NCBI RefSeq assembly: GCF_008634025.1
Contig: NZ_PDCM01000001.1
Coordinates: 1,163,501-1,227,500 of the forward strand
Origin: Streptomyces albofaciens JCM 4342
Lineage (GTDB): Bacteria > Actinomycetota > Actinomycetes > Streptomycetales > Streptomycetaceae
Length of the DNA stretch: 64,000 nt
Direction of reading: 5' to 3'
The position numbers and the translations under genes were made by a program. The first letter of the stretch is position 1. Every line of letters starts with the position of its first letter. Positions 50,081-60,704 of this stretch are shown piece after piece. A model generated the notes under the pieces. It was not told where the DNA came from and ran no database searches. It saw only the letters and a program-made list of their open reading frames with translations.

Positions 50081-51439
50081 GTGACTGATCTGTCGCAGAT
50101 CGTGAAGGCGTACGACGTGCGCGGTGTGGTCCCCGACCAGTGGGACGAGACGCTGGCCGAGCTGTTCGGCGCGGCCTTCGCCCAGGTGACCGGAGCGGAC
50201 GCGATCGTGACCGGGCACGACATGCGGCCCTCCTCGCCCGGCCTGTCCCGGGCCTTCGCCCGCGGCGCCGCGGCGCAGGGCGCGGACGTGACCGAGATCG
50301 GGCTCTGCTCGACCGACCAGCTGTACTACGCCAGCGGCGCGCTGGACCTGCCGGGCGCCATGTTCACCGCCTCGCACAACCCCGCCCAGTACAACGGCAT
50401 CAAGATGTGCCGCGCGGGCGCGGCGCCGGTCGGCCAGGACACCGGCCTCGCCGAGATCCGCGCGCTGGTCGAGCGGTGGCGCGACGGGGACGGCCCGGAG
50501 CCCGCCGCCCGGCCCGGCACCATCACCCAGCGCGACGTCCTCGGCGACTACGCCGCCCACCTGCGCAGCCTCGTGGACCTCTCCGGCATCCGCCCCCTGA
50601 AGGTCGTGGTGGACGCCGGCAACGGCATGGGCGGCCACACCGTCCCCACGGTCTTCGAGGGGCTCCCGATCGAGCTGGATGCCCTGTACTTCGAGCTGGA
50701 CGGCACCTTCCCCAACCACGAGGCCAACCCGCTCGACCCGAAGAACATCACCGACCTCCAGGCGCGCGTCCGCGAGACCGGCGCCGACATCGGCCTGGCC
50801 TTCGACGGCGACGCCGACCGCTGCTTCGTCGTGGACGGCAACGGCGACCCGGTCTCCCCGTCCGCGATCACCGCCCTGGTCGCCGCGCGCGAACTGGCCA
50901 AGCACCCGGGCGGCACGGTCATCCACAACTGCATCACCTCCTGGTCCGTGCCGGAGGTCGTCAAGGAGTGCGGCGGCACGCCCGTCCGCACCCGCGTCGG
51001 CCACTCCTTCATCAAGGGCGAGATGGCCCGGACCGGCGCCATCTTCGGCGGCGAGCACTCCGCGCACTACTACTTCCGCGACTTCTGGAACGCCGACACC
51101 GGCATGCTCGCGGCCCTGCACGTGCTGGCGGCGCTCGGCGGCCAGGACGGCCCGCTGTCCCAGCTGGTCGCCCAGTACGACCGGTACGCCGCCTCCGGCG
51201 AGATCAACAGCACCGTCGACGACCAGACGGGCCGTCTCGCCGCCGTCCGGGCCGCCTACGAGGGCCGCGAGGGCACGGAACTGGACGAGCTGGACGGCCT
51301 GACGATCACCACCGCCGACTGGTGGTTCAACCTCCGCCCCTCCAACACCGAGCCACTGCTCCGCCTGAACGTCGAGGCCCGGGACCGGGCGACGGTCGAG
51401 CGGGTGCGGGACGAGGTGCTGGAGATCGTGCGGGGGTGA
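50081..51439 (+). CDS. manB: Phosphomannomutase/phosphoglucomutase
   Basis: A 452-residue alpha-D-phosphohexomutase that interconverts mannose-6-P and mannose-1-P. The phosphoserine loop TASHNPAQYNG has S98; the metal loop is DGDADR (242-247); the sugar-binding loop is GGEHSAHYY; the phosphate-binding loop is RPSNTEPLLRL. GTG at 50081 with AGGAGGG upstream is preferred to the ATG at 50060. With manA and the guanylyltransferase-like gene this gives GDP-mannose for glycans and lipid carriers. Confidence 0.95.
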   Translation: MTDLSQIVKAYDVRGVVPDQWDETLAELFGAAFAQVTGADAIVTGHDMRPSSPGLSRAFARGAAAQGADVTEIGLCSTDQLYYASGALDLPGAMFTASHNPAQYNGIKMCRAGAAPVGQDTGLAEIRALVERWRDGDGPEPAARPGTITQRDVLGDYAAHLRSLVDLSGIRPLKVVVDAGNGMGGHTVPTVFEGLPIELDALYFELDGTFPNHEANPLDPKNITDLQARVRETGADIGLAFDGDADRCFVVDGNGDPVSPSAITALVAARELAKHPGGTVIHNCITSWSVPEVVKECGGTPVRTRVGHSFIKGEMARTGAIFGGEHSAHYYFRDFWNADTGMLAALHVLAALGGQDGPLSQLVAQYDRYAASGEINSTVDDQTGRLAAVRAAYEGREGTELDELDGLTITTADWWFNLRPSNTEPLLRLNVEARDRATVERVRDEVLEIVRG

Positions 51440-51507
51440 GGGGCGGTGTCGGCCGGTCCTGGGTTTTCCTGGATGTTCTTGGATTCCTCGATGTTCCTGG
51501 CTGCGCT

Positions 51508-51711
51508 GGGACGGCTTGAGCAGCTTGGATGTGCTTGAGCGGGCTTGGGCTGCTTGAGCTGGCTTGGACTGCTTGGGCTGCTTGAGCTGGCTTGGACTGC
51601 TTGAGCGGGCTTGAGCACGCTTGGGTGTGCTTGAGCGGGCTTGAGCACGCTTGGGTGTTCTTGAGCGGGTTCGGATGTGCCTGAGCCTGTCCGGACGTGC
51701 TTGAACGTTTG
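51508..51711 (+). repeat. CTTGAGC-type short-period array (~200 bp)
   Basis: GCTTGAGCGG/GCTTGGACT/GCTTGGGTGT-like units follow with 9-10 base spacing for about twenty copies; longer blocks of ~30 bases also recur exactly. It fills most of the gap between manB and the Trm112-like gene and decays towards 51711. Confidence 0.85.
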
Positions 51712-51838
51712 ACGAGGGGGCCGATGGCCGGGCACTCGAAAATGTGCCCGGCCACCGCTCCCCACCTGCGCCGCGTCCCCGCCGCCTTCCCGGCGGTACG
51801 CTGGCAAGTGCCGTATTCACGCCGAAGGAGAAGCCCCC

Positions 51839-52021
51839 ATGCCGGTCGACGCCAGCCTGATCGAGATCCTCGCCTGCCCGGCGTGCCACGCCCCGCTGGC
51901 GGACCGGTCGGACGCCGACCCGGCCGAGCTCCAGTGCACCGGCACCGCATGCGGCCTCGCCTACCCCGTCCGTGACGGCATTCCCGTACTCCTGGTGGAC
52001 GAGGCACGGCGCCCCGCCTGA
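51839..52021 (+). CDS. Trm112-like zinc-ribbon protein
   Basis: A 60-residue Trm112/YcaR-type protein: IEILACPACHAPL supplies one Cys pair, LQCTGTACGLAYPVRDGIPVL the second. Such proteins bind one zinc and activate methyltransferases or act as small adaptors. ATG at 51839 has GAAGGAG upstream. The same gene sits between manB and the SIS gene in other actinobacteria. Partner unknown. Confidence 0.9.
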   Translation: MPVDASLIEILACPACHAPLADRSDADPAELQCTGTACGLAYPVRDGIPVLLVDEARRPA

Positions 52022-52087
52022 CCCGGGCGCCGGAGCCGTTCCGGATCCCACCCCCGCCCGTACCGGCGATCGGAGGCAGCGCACACC

Positions 52088-53230
52088 ATGCTCGACGAGT
52101 CCCTCCTGGACGCACCCGAAGCGCTGGCCGGCGCCGACCGCTACGGGCTGCTGCGCGGCGTCGCCGAATCGGGGGCCCGGGTGCGCACGGCGGCCCGTAA
52201 CGCCGCCGAGTCCGGCATCCCCGCCCTGCGGCCCGACGGCCGGCCCCGCACCGTCCTGGTGGCGGGCCCGGGACCGGCCGCCGCCTGCGTCGCCGACCTC
52301 TTCGGCGCCCTCGGCGGCGGCAACTGTCCGGTCAGCCTCATCCGGCCCACCGGTGTCGCGGCCCGTACCGGCGCGCTGCGCTGGACCCTGCCCGGCTGGT
52401 CCGGGCCGCTGGACCTGCTGCTGATCACCGCTCCCGACGGCACCGACCCGGGCCTGGCCCAGCTGGTCGAGCAGGCCTACCGCCGCGGCTGCTCGATCGT
52501 CGCCGTCACCCCCGCGGGCGGCCTGCTCGCCGACGCCGTCGTCCAGGCGCGCGGCCTGACCGTCCCGCTGGCCACCACCCCGTACGACGCCGAGTTCGAC
52601 GTCGAGGGCGCGCCGCCCGCCGCCCCCGGCACCCTCTGGTCGCTGCTCATCCCGCTGCTCGCGCTCGCCGACCGGATCGGCCTGCTCAGCGCGACGCCCG
52701 AGTCGCTCGCCCAGCTCGCCGACCGCCTCGACCAGGTCGCCGAACGCTGCGGCCCGGCCATCGAGACGTACTCCAACCCCGCCAAGACGCTCGCCGCCGA
52801 ACTCGCCGACGCGCTGCCGCTGATCTGGACCGAGGGCCTCGTCGCCGGGGCCGTCGGCCGGCACTTCGCGACCGTACTGGCCGGGCTCGCCGGCCGGCCC
52901 GCCCTCGCCGGCGAACTGCCCGAGACGATGACCACGCACGGCGCGCTGCTCGCCGGCCCGTTCGCGGCCGGCGCCGACCCGGACGACTTCTTCCGCGACC
53001 GGGTCGAGCAGCCGACCGCCCTGCACGCCCGGGTCGTCCTGCTGCGCGAGGAACCCCCCGGCCCGCTCACCGCCGCGCCCGCCGCCCGGGACCTGGCGCT
53101 GGAGCACGACACACCGGTCAGCGAACTGGAACCGGACGACGGCGGCGACCTGGAGAAGGCCGCCGAACTGCTCGCCGTCACGGATTTCGCCGCCGTTTAC
53201 CTGGGGCTCGCCGGGACCAAGGGATCATGA
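52088..53230 (+). CDS. SIS-domain protein, phosphosugar isomerase-like
   Basis: A 380-residue protein with the fold of bifunctional phosphoglucose/phosphomannose isomerases. N-terminal helical region, first SIS domain (~55-190: TVLVAGPGPAAACVADLFG), second SIS region with TYSNPAKTLAAELADALPLI, VAGAVGRHFATVLAGLAGRP. The usual GxGxSAxxAK-type substrate loop is changed to AGPGPAAACVAD, so activity on hexose phosphates is not assured. Conserved position between manB and manA. The TGA stop lies in the first unit of a repeat array. Confidence 0.82.
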   Translation: MLDESLLDAPEALAGADRYGLLRGVAESGARVRTAARNAAESGIPALRPDGRPRTVLVAGPGPAAACVADLFGALGGGNCPVSLIRPTGVAARTGALRWTLPGWSGPLDLLLITAPDGTDPGLAQLVEQAYRRGCSIVAVTPAGGLLADAVVQARGLTVPLATTPYDAEFDVEGAPPAAPGTLWSLLIPLLALADRIGLLSATPESLAQLADRLDQVAERCGPAIETYSNPAKTLAAELADALPLIWTEGLVAGAVGRHFATVLAGLAGRPALAGELPETMTTHGALLAGPFAAGADPDDFFRDRVEQPTALHARVVLLREEPPGPLTAAPAARDLALEHDTPVSELEPDDGGDLEKAAELLAVTDFAAVYLGLAGTKGS

Positions 53231-53332
53231 CCGCGGGCATGTGAGCGCGGGCGTATGACTGCGGGTGTGTGTCTGAGGATGTGTCTGCGGGCGTGTCTGC
53301 GGGCGTGTGGCCGCGGGAGCACGGGCCCGGCC
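53225..53332 (+). repeat. GCGGG(C/T)GTG-type array beginning at the SIS stop codon
   Basis: Units of 12-14 bases such as CATGTGAGCGCGGG, CGTATGACTGCGGG, CGTGTCTGCGGG repeat about seven times; the first, ATCATGACCGCGGG, contains the stop codon. Confidence 0.75.
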
Positions 53333-53374
53333 CGCGCCGCGCCGGGCGCCGGGCAGGCACGTTTTGCCGGCCTC

Positions 53375-53452
53375 CGTACGGTTCGAGCACACGCGAGCCT
53401 CGTACGGTTCGAGCCCACGCGAGCCTCGTACGGTTCGAGCACACGCGAACAG
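53375..53452 (+). repeat. 26-bp tandem repeat, three copies, in the manA leader
   Basis: Unit CGTACGGTTCGAGCACACGC plus GAGCCT at 53375-53400, 53401-53426 and 53427-53452, with one change in copy 2 and two or three at the end of copy 3. It ends 58 bases before the manA start, so it may lie in the promoter or leader. Confidence 0.88.
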
Positions 53453-53510
53453 CCCGCACGAGCAGCCGGGTACAAGAAACCACGCACGAGAAGTCAGGAT
53501 CGCCGCCACC

Positions 53511-54791
53511 ATGGACCGCCTCACGAACACCGTGCGCCCCTACGCCTGGGGCTCCACCACCGCCCTCCCGGAACTCCTCGGCACCGAGCCGACCGGTGAG
53601 CCGCAGGCCGAGATGTGGATGGGCGCGCACCCCGGCGCCCCCTCCCGCACCGACCGCGGCGCCGGCCCAGTGTCGCTGGCCGACGTCATAGCCGCCGACC
53701 CGGAACGCGAACTGGGCCCCGACGCCGTACGCGCCTTCGGCCCCCGGCTGCCCTTCCTGCTCAAGCTGCTCGCCGCCGGCTCCCCGCTCTCCCTCCAGGT
53801 CCACCCCGACCTGACCCAGGCCAAGGAGGGCTTCGCGGACGAGGAGCGGCGCGGCGTCCCCCTCGACGCCCCGCACCGCAACTACAAGGACGCCAACCAC
53901 AAGCCCGAACTGATCTGCGCCCTCACCCCCTTCGAAGGGCTCTGCGGCTTCCGCCACCCGGCCGAAACCGCCGCCCTCCTGGAAGCGCTCGGCGTAGGCG
54001 GCCTCAAGCCGTACGCCGACATCCTGCGCGCCGCCCCGGAGGACGCCGCGCTGCGCGAGGTGCTCACCGCCGTACTGAGCGCCGACCACGCCGAGACGGC
54101 CGAGACCGTCGAACAGGCCGCGGCCGCCGCCCGGCGCCTGGCCGCCGAGGACGGCCCGTACGCCGACGCCTGCGCCGCGTACGCCGGCATCGCCCACCAC
54201 TACCCGGGCGACCCCGGCGTGCTCGCCGCCATGCTCCTCAACCACGTACGGCTCCAGCCCGGCGAGGCCCTCTTCCTCGGCGCCGGCATCCCGCACGCCT
54301 ACCTCGGCGGCCTCGGCGTGGAGCTGATGGCCAACTCGGACAACGTGCTGCGCTGCGGCCTGACGCCCAAGCACGTGGACGTACCGGAACTGCTGCGTGT
54401 CGTCCGCTTCGAGGCCCGGGACGCGGGAGTGCTGCGCCCCGAGGAGGCCACGGCGTCGGGCGAGGAGGTCTACGAGACCCCGATCGACGAGTTCCGGCTC
54501 TCCCGCTTCGTGCTGGCCCCGGGCGCCGCGCCCCGCCCGCTCGACGAGCGTACGCCGCAGATCCTGCTGTGCACGGCGGGGGAGGCGACGGTGCGTTCCG
54601 ATGTGGGCACAGGCACAGGCACGGGCACAGGCACGGGCACAGGCACGGGCACGGGCACAGACACCTTCACCGGAACCGGAACCGAAACCGCCGTAACTCT
54701 CGCACCGGGCGAATCGGTCTTCGTACGTGCCGGGGAGCGCGTGGAACTTACGGGAAAGGGCACCGTCTTCCGGGCAACGCTGGTGGCCTGA
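53511..54791 (+). CDS. manA: Mannose-6-phosphate isomerase, class I
   Basis: Zinc isomerase of 426 residues that interconverts fructose-6-P and mannose-6-P. Start RLTNTVRPYAWGSTTALPE; zinc-site motifs LQVHPD (QVH), NHKPELICAL (Glu) and HAYLGGLGVELMANSDNVLRCGLTPKH-type segment (GAGIPHAYLGG). A (Gly-Thr)9 stretch near residues 366-383, encoded by nine GGCAC(A/G) units, is inserted between the last two beta strands of the C-terminal cupin. ATG at 53511. Provides substrate for manB. Confidence 0.95.
   Translation: MDRLTNTVRPYAWGSTTALPELLGTEPTGEPQAEMWMGAHPGAPSRTDRGAGPVSLADVIAADPERELGPDAVRAFGPRLPFLLKLLAAGSPLSLQVHPDLTQAKEGFADEERRGVPLDAPHRNYKDANHKPELICALTPFEGLCGFRHPAETAALLEALGVGGLKPYADILRAAPEDAALREVLTAVLSADHAETAETVEQAAAAARRLAAEDGPYADACAAYAGIAHHYPGDPGVLAAMLLNHVRLQPGEALFLGAGIPHAYLGGLGVELMANSDNVLRCGLTPKHVDVPELLRVVRFEARDAGVLRPEEATASGEEVYETPIDEFRLSRFVLAPGAAPRPLDERTPQILLCTAGEATVRSDVGTGTGTGTGTGTGTGTGTDTFTGTGTETAVTLAPGESVFVRAGERVELTGKGTVFRATLVA
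54606..54659 (+). repeat. Coding hexamer repeat in manA
   Basis: Nine tandem GGCACA/GGCACG units encoding Gly-Thr dipeptides. Copy change would keep the reading frame. Confidence 0.9.
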
Positions 54792-54914
54792 CGAAGGGCC
54801 GTCGGGGCGGGCTGCAACAATGACCCGCCTAAAGGGTTCGTAAAGCCGCCCACGCAGCGGCCTCGGAGCAGGCCGCGCACCGCGGCCGTTCGACGGAAGG
54901 GAAACGCGCCACCC

Positions 54915-55874
54915 ATGAGTGCATCAGGCGGTACCAAGGCGATCGTCGCGGCGCTGGGCGCCAACCTGGCGATCGCGGCGGCGAAGTTCGTGGCCTTCGC
55001 CTTCAGCGGATCGTCCTCGATGCTGGCCGAAGGCGTCCACTCCATCGCCGACTCCGGCAACCAGGGGCTGCTGCTGCTCGGCGGCAAGAAGGCCAAGCGG
55101 GCCGCCACCGAGGAACACCCCTTCGGCTACGGCCGCGAGCGCTACATCTACGGCTTCCTCGTCTCCATCGTCCTGTTCACCATCGGCGGCGTCTTCGCCC
55201 TGTACGAGGGCTACGAGAAGATCCACGACCCGCATGAGCTGGAGCACTGGTACTGGCCGGTCGGCGTCCTGGTCTTCGCGATCATCGCCGAGGGCTTCTC
55301 CTTCCGTACGGCCATCAAGGAGTCCAACGAGCTGCGCGGGCAGCAGAGCTGGGCCCAGTTCGTCCGCCGCGCCAAGGCACCCGAACTGCCCGTCGTCCTC
55401 CTGGAGGACTTCGGCGCGCTGATCGGCCTGGTGCTCGCGCTCGGGGGCGTCGGCCTCACCCTCGCCACCGGCAACGGCGTCTGGGACGGCATCGGCACGA
55501 TGTGCATCGGTGTCCTGCTCGTCCTGATCGCCCTGGTCCTCGCCGCCGAGACCAAGTCGCTGCTGCTCGGCGAGGCGGCCGGCCCCGAACAGGTCGCCAA
55601 GATCCGCGCGGCCGTGGTCGACGGCGACACCGTCACCCGCGTCATCCACATGCGGACCCTCCACCTCGGCCCGGAGGAACTCCTCGTCGCCGCCAAGATC
55701 GCGGTCCAGCACGACGACACGGCGAAGGAGGTCGCGGACGCCATCAACGCCGCCGAGGAACGCATCCGCGCGGCCGTCCCCATCGCCCGCGTGATCTACC
55801 TGGAGCCGGACATCTACCGCGAGTCCGCCGCCGCGGCGGGCAACGATCCGGCGAAGACGCCCGGGGGGAACTGA
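54915..55874 (+). CDS. Cation diffusion facilitator-family transporter
   Basis: CDF metal/proton antiporter of 319 residues. Membrane helices 1-2 carry GSSSMLAEGVHSIADSGNQG, whose SxxxD/HxxxD-type residues bind the metal; helix five has LEDFGALIGLVLAL (D). Cytoplasmic C-terminal domain from ~205 (VDGDTVTRVIHMRTLHLGPE). Exports Zn2+, Fe2+ or Mn2+; the exact ion cannot be told. ATG at 54915, after GGAAGGGAAA. Confidence 0.92.
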   Translation: MSASGGTKAIVAALGANLAIAAAKFVAFAFSGSSSMLAEGVHSIADSGNQGLLLLGGKKAKRAATEEHPFGYGRERYIYGFLVSIVLFTIGGVFALYEGYEKIHDPHELEHWYWPVGVLVFAIIAEGFSFRTAIKESNELRGQQSWAQFVRRAKAPELPVVLLEDFGALIGLVLALGGVGLTLATGNGVWDGIGTMCIGVLLVLIALVLAAETKSLLLGEAAGPEQVAKIRAAVVDGDTVTRVIHMRTLHLGPEELLVAAKIAVQHDDTAKEVADAINAAEERIRAAVPIARVIYLEPDIYRESAAAAGNDPAKTPGGN

Positions 55875-55900
55875 GGAAGGCGGGAATCTCCTCTGTACGC

Positions 55901-55938
55901 GGCAGGGCCCCGCACCCGGTGTGGTGCGGGGCCCTGCC
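55901..55938. terminator. CDF-gene terminator
   Basis: Perfect 15-bp stem, 55901-55915 with 55924-55938, 8-base loop, followed by ACTTGT. Confidence 0.9.
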
Positions 55939-55950
55939 ACTTGTCCGTAC

Positions 55951-56160
55951 GGCTATCCGCTTGTACGGGCAACCTGCCCCGTGCGGCTGTCCGCTTCTAC
56001 GGGCAACCTGCCTCGTGCGGCTATCCGCTCGTTCGGGAACTCGTCCCGTTCGGTTATCCGCTCGTACGGGAACTCGTCCCGTTCGGTTATCCGCTCGTAC
56101 GGGCAACTTGCCCCATTCGGCTATCCGCCCGTACGGACAACCCGCCTCGTACGGCTACCC
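55951..56160. repeat. 33/34-bp tandem array (6 units plus a partial) up to the PTS stop codon
   Basis: Each unit starts GG(C/T)TATCCGC then has a GTACGG(G)-type core. Lengths are 34, 34, 33, 33, 34, 34. The partial seventh copy (GGCTACCCGA) contains the TAG stop of the PTS gene on the minus strand. Confidence 0.88.
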
Positions 56161-58542
56161 GACCTCGCTCAGCACCCGCAGGATCGCCGCCTCGTCCGGC
56201 GCGGCCTGCAACCGGGCCCGGAAATCCGCGTCCATCAGCTTCCGCGACAGTAGCGCCAGGATGCGCAGGTGCTCGTCGCCCGCCGCGGCTTCCGGCACCG
56301 AGATCATGAACACCAGCTTGGCGCGCGTACCGTCCAGCGAGTCCCAGTCGATGCCCTCCTCGGAACGCGCGAAGCCGACGACGGGCGCGCTCACCGCGTC
56401 CGTCTTGGCGTGCGGGATGGCGATCTCCTCGCCGAGGCCGGTGGTGCCCTGCGCCTCACGCGCGAGCGCCACCCGCACCAACTCGTCCACGTCCCGCACC
56501 TTGCCGGTACGCGCCGCCAGCTCCGCCATCTCCCGAATCGCGGCCTCCTTGCCGTCGGCGGCCAGGCGCACCTTCACGGTGTGGCGGGTGAGGTAGCCGG
56601 AAAGCACCTCGGCGTCCGGGGCGGGGGTGGTGGGGGCTTCAGCTTCTCCGGTCGCAGCGGGGGTGTCGGCCGTACTGGCTGCTTCCGTCGTGGCGGTTGC
56701 TCCGGTTGCTTCGGTCGGTCCGGTCGCTTCGGTCGCTCCGGTCGCTCGGGTTGCCCCGGTTGCCCCGGTCGCTTCGGTCGCCGATGTCGTGGTGGCAGCG
56801 GCAGAGGCGGGGGCAGGGGTGGGACCGGTGGCGGCGGGGGCAGCTGTCGCGCCGACCCCGGCGAGCACCGGCTCGGGTGCCACGGCCAGGTCTGCTGCCG
56901 TCTCCTGACCCGCCACCTGCTCCGTTCCCCGACCGGCCGTCCGCCCCTTCCTGCGGTTCCTGCGATCCGACACATCCACCAGCGCCACCGTCGCCAGCGC
57001 CGTCACCACCGAGCCGATCGCCACGGCCACGAAGAACATCGGCACACCGCCGACCGCGCCGAGCACCGCCACGATCGGGCCGCCGTGCGGCACCGCGTCC
57101 GTCACCCCGGCCATGCCCGCGACGGCACCGGCCACCGCGCCGCCCAGCATGTTCGCCGGGATGACCTGCGCGGGCCGCGCCGCCGCGAACGGAATCGCGC
57201 CCTCCGATATGCCGAACAGACCCATGAAGAGCGACGCCATGCCGGTCTCCCGCTCCTGTTCGGAGTACAGCCGCCGGCGGATCAGCGTGGCCAGGCCCTG
57301 GCCGAGCGGCATCACCGGGATCGCGGCGGCACACATGCCCATGACGGTCTGGTTGCCGGTCGCGATCAGCCCCGTACCGAAGAGGAACGCCGTCTTGTTG
57401 ACCGGCCCGCCCATGTCGAACGCGATCATCAGGCCGAGGACCGCGCCGAGCACGATCGCGCTGGTGCCCGTCATCCCGCCGAGCCAGTCCGTCAGGTGCG
57501 TGAAGACCCACGAGATCGGTTTGCCGAGGACGTAGATGAAGAACAGTCCGAGCACCGCCGTCGCGACGATCGGGATCACGATGATCGGCATGATCGGCCG
57601 GACGAACCGGGGCACCCGGACCTTCTTGATCCACATCACCAGGTACCCGGCCAGGAAGCCGGTCACGATCGCCCCGATGAACCCGGCGCCCGCCTCGGAT
57701 CCGTACAACTCGCCGGTGTTGGCTATCCAGCCGCCGATCATGCCCGGCACCAGCGCGGGACGGTCCCCGATCGCATAGGCGATGTAGCCGGACAGGATCG
57801 GCACCATGAGCTGGAAGCCGATGGTGCCGATGTCGTTGACGTGCGCCCAGAACGTGCCTTCCGGGATCACCAGCCCCTTCGCCGTCGGGTGCCCGCCGAC
57901 CGCCAGCGACAGCGCCAGCAGCAGCCCGCCGACCACGACGAACGGGATCATGTAGCTGACACCGTTCATCAGCGCCTTGTACGCGAGGCTGCGCTCCCTG
58001 CCCCGCCCGGCACCGCCGGCCGAGCCGGCTGGACCGCCCGAACCGGCCCCATCCGGACCGGCCCCGGCAGCCGTACCCCCGGCACCGGAACCGGCCGCGC
58101 CGCCCGAGTGCCCGCGCCCACCGTCGGCCCCGGTCCTGGCCCCGTCCCCGGTCCCGGCCCCGGTGCCGTCCCCGTCCGCGCCGTACACCGGCGCGCTCCG
58201 CACCCGCTCGATCAGCTCCTCGGGGCGGCGGATGCCCTCGGCCACGCCCACCACCAGCAGCCGTTTGCCGACGAAGCGGGCCGGGTCGACATCCTTGTCC
58301 GCCGCGATGATGATCCCGTCGGCGTCTCTGACATCGTTGTCAGACAGGACGTTCTCGGCGCCGATCGACCCTTGCGTCTCCACCTTCATCGCATGGCCCA
58401 GCGACTCGGCGGCCTGGGCCAGTTTCTCGGCGGCCATGTACGTGTGGGCTATGCCGGTCGGGCAGGCGGTCACTGCGAGCAGCTTCAGCCCTCGCCCGCC
58501 CGTCCCCGCACCCTCGCGGGGATCGGCTGGACTGGTGGTCAC
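56155..58542 (-). CDS. Fructose-type PTS permease, fused IIB-IIC-IIA
   Basis: A 795-residue phosphotransferase permease of the fructose-mannitol family. IIB is first (~19-115) with the phospho-Cys C27 in TACPTGIAHT. A Gly-rich linker of ~60 residues follows, then IIC (~185-520; MNGVSYMIPFVVVGGLLLAL, GGPVNKTAFLFGTGLI, SEGAIPFAA). A second linker of Ala/Thr/Glu/Gly repeats (~555-640) leads to IIA with the phospho-His H711 in AIPHAKTD. GTG start at 58542. No fructose-1-phosphate kinase or DeoR regulator is adjacent, unlike the usual fruRKA operon, so the sugar is uncertain. Confidence 0.92.
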   Translation of the reverse strand: MTTSPADPREGAGTGGRGLKLLAVTACPTGIAHTYMAAEKLAQAAESLGHAMKVETQGSIGAENVLSDNDVRDADGIIIAADKDVDPARFVGKRLLVVGVAEGIRRPEELIERVRSAPVYGADGDGTGAGTGDGARTGADGGRGHSGGAAGSGAGGTAAGAGPDGAGSGGPAGSAGGAGRGRERSLAYKALMNGVSYMIPFVVVGGLLLALSLAVGGHPTAKGLVIPEGTFWAHVNDIGTIGFQLMVPILSGYIAYAIGDRPALVPGMIGGWIANTGELYGSEAGAGFIGAIVTGFLAGYLVMWIKKVRVPRFVRPIMPIIVIPIVATAVLGLFFIYVLGKPISWVFTHLTDWLGGMTGTSAIVLGAVLGLMIAFDMGGPVNKTAFLFGTGLIATGNQTVMGMCAAAIPVMPLGQGLATLIRRRLYSEQERETGMASLFMGLFGISEGAIPFAAARPAQVIPANMLGGAVAGAVAGMAGVTDAVPHGGPIVAVLGAVGGVPMFFVAVAIGSVVTALATVALVDVSDRRNRRKGRTAGRGTEQVAGQETAADLAVAPEPVLAGVGATAAPAATGPTPAPASAAATTTSATEATGATGATRATGATEATGPTEATGATATTEAASTADTPAATGEAEAPTTPAPDAEVLSGYLTRHTVKVRLAADGKEAAIREMAELAARTGKVRDVDELVRVALAREAQGTTGLGEEIAIPHAKTDAVSAPVVGFARSEEGIDWDSLDGTRAKLVFMISVPEAAAGDEHLRILALLSRKLMDADFRARLQAAPDEAAILRVLSEVG

Positions 58543-60572
<2,030 letters not shown>

Positions 60573-60585
60573 TCCCCGCGCGACC

Positions 60586-60672
60586 GGTGCCCGGCCCGCC
60601 ACCGCGCACGCCGGGCACCACCACCGGTAGCCGGTGATCCAGGCCCCCGTCCAGCACCACGGCGGGGGCCTG
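60586..60672. terminator. Two tandem terminator hairpins after ahcY
   Basis: First stem 60586-60595 with 60610-60619 (10 bp); second stem 60640-60649 with 60663-60672 (10 bp). Both lie between the ahcY stop and the next start at 60705. Confidence 0.8.
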
Positions 60673-60704
60673 ACCCGTACCACCGGACCCGACCAAGGAC
60701 CCCC

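Noticed and set aside
55951..56160. Possible CRISPR array
   Set aside because: Units are directly adjacent and degenerate with no unique spacers, and no cas gene is in the window.
55921..56253. Open frames through the 33/34-bp repeats
   Set aside because: Unit length alternates between 33 and 34, which breaks any repeated reading frame, and no ribosome site is present.
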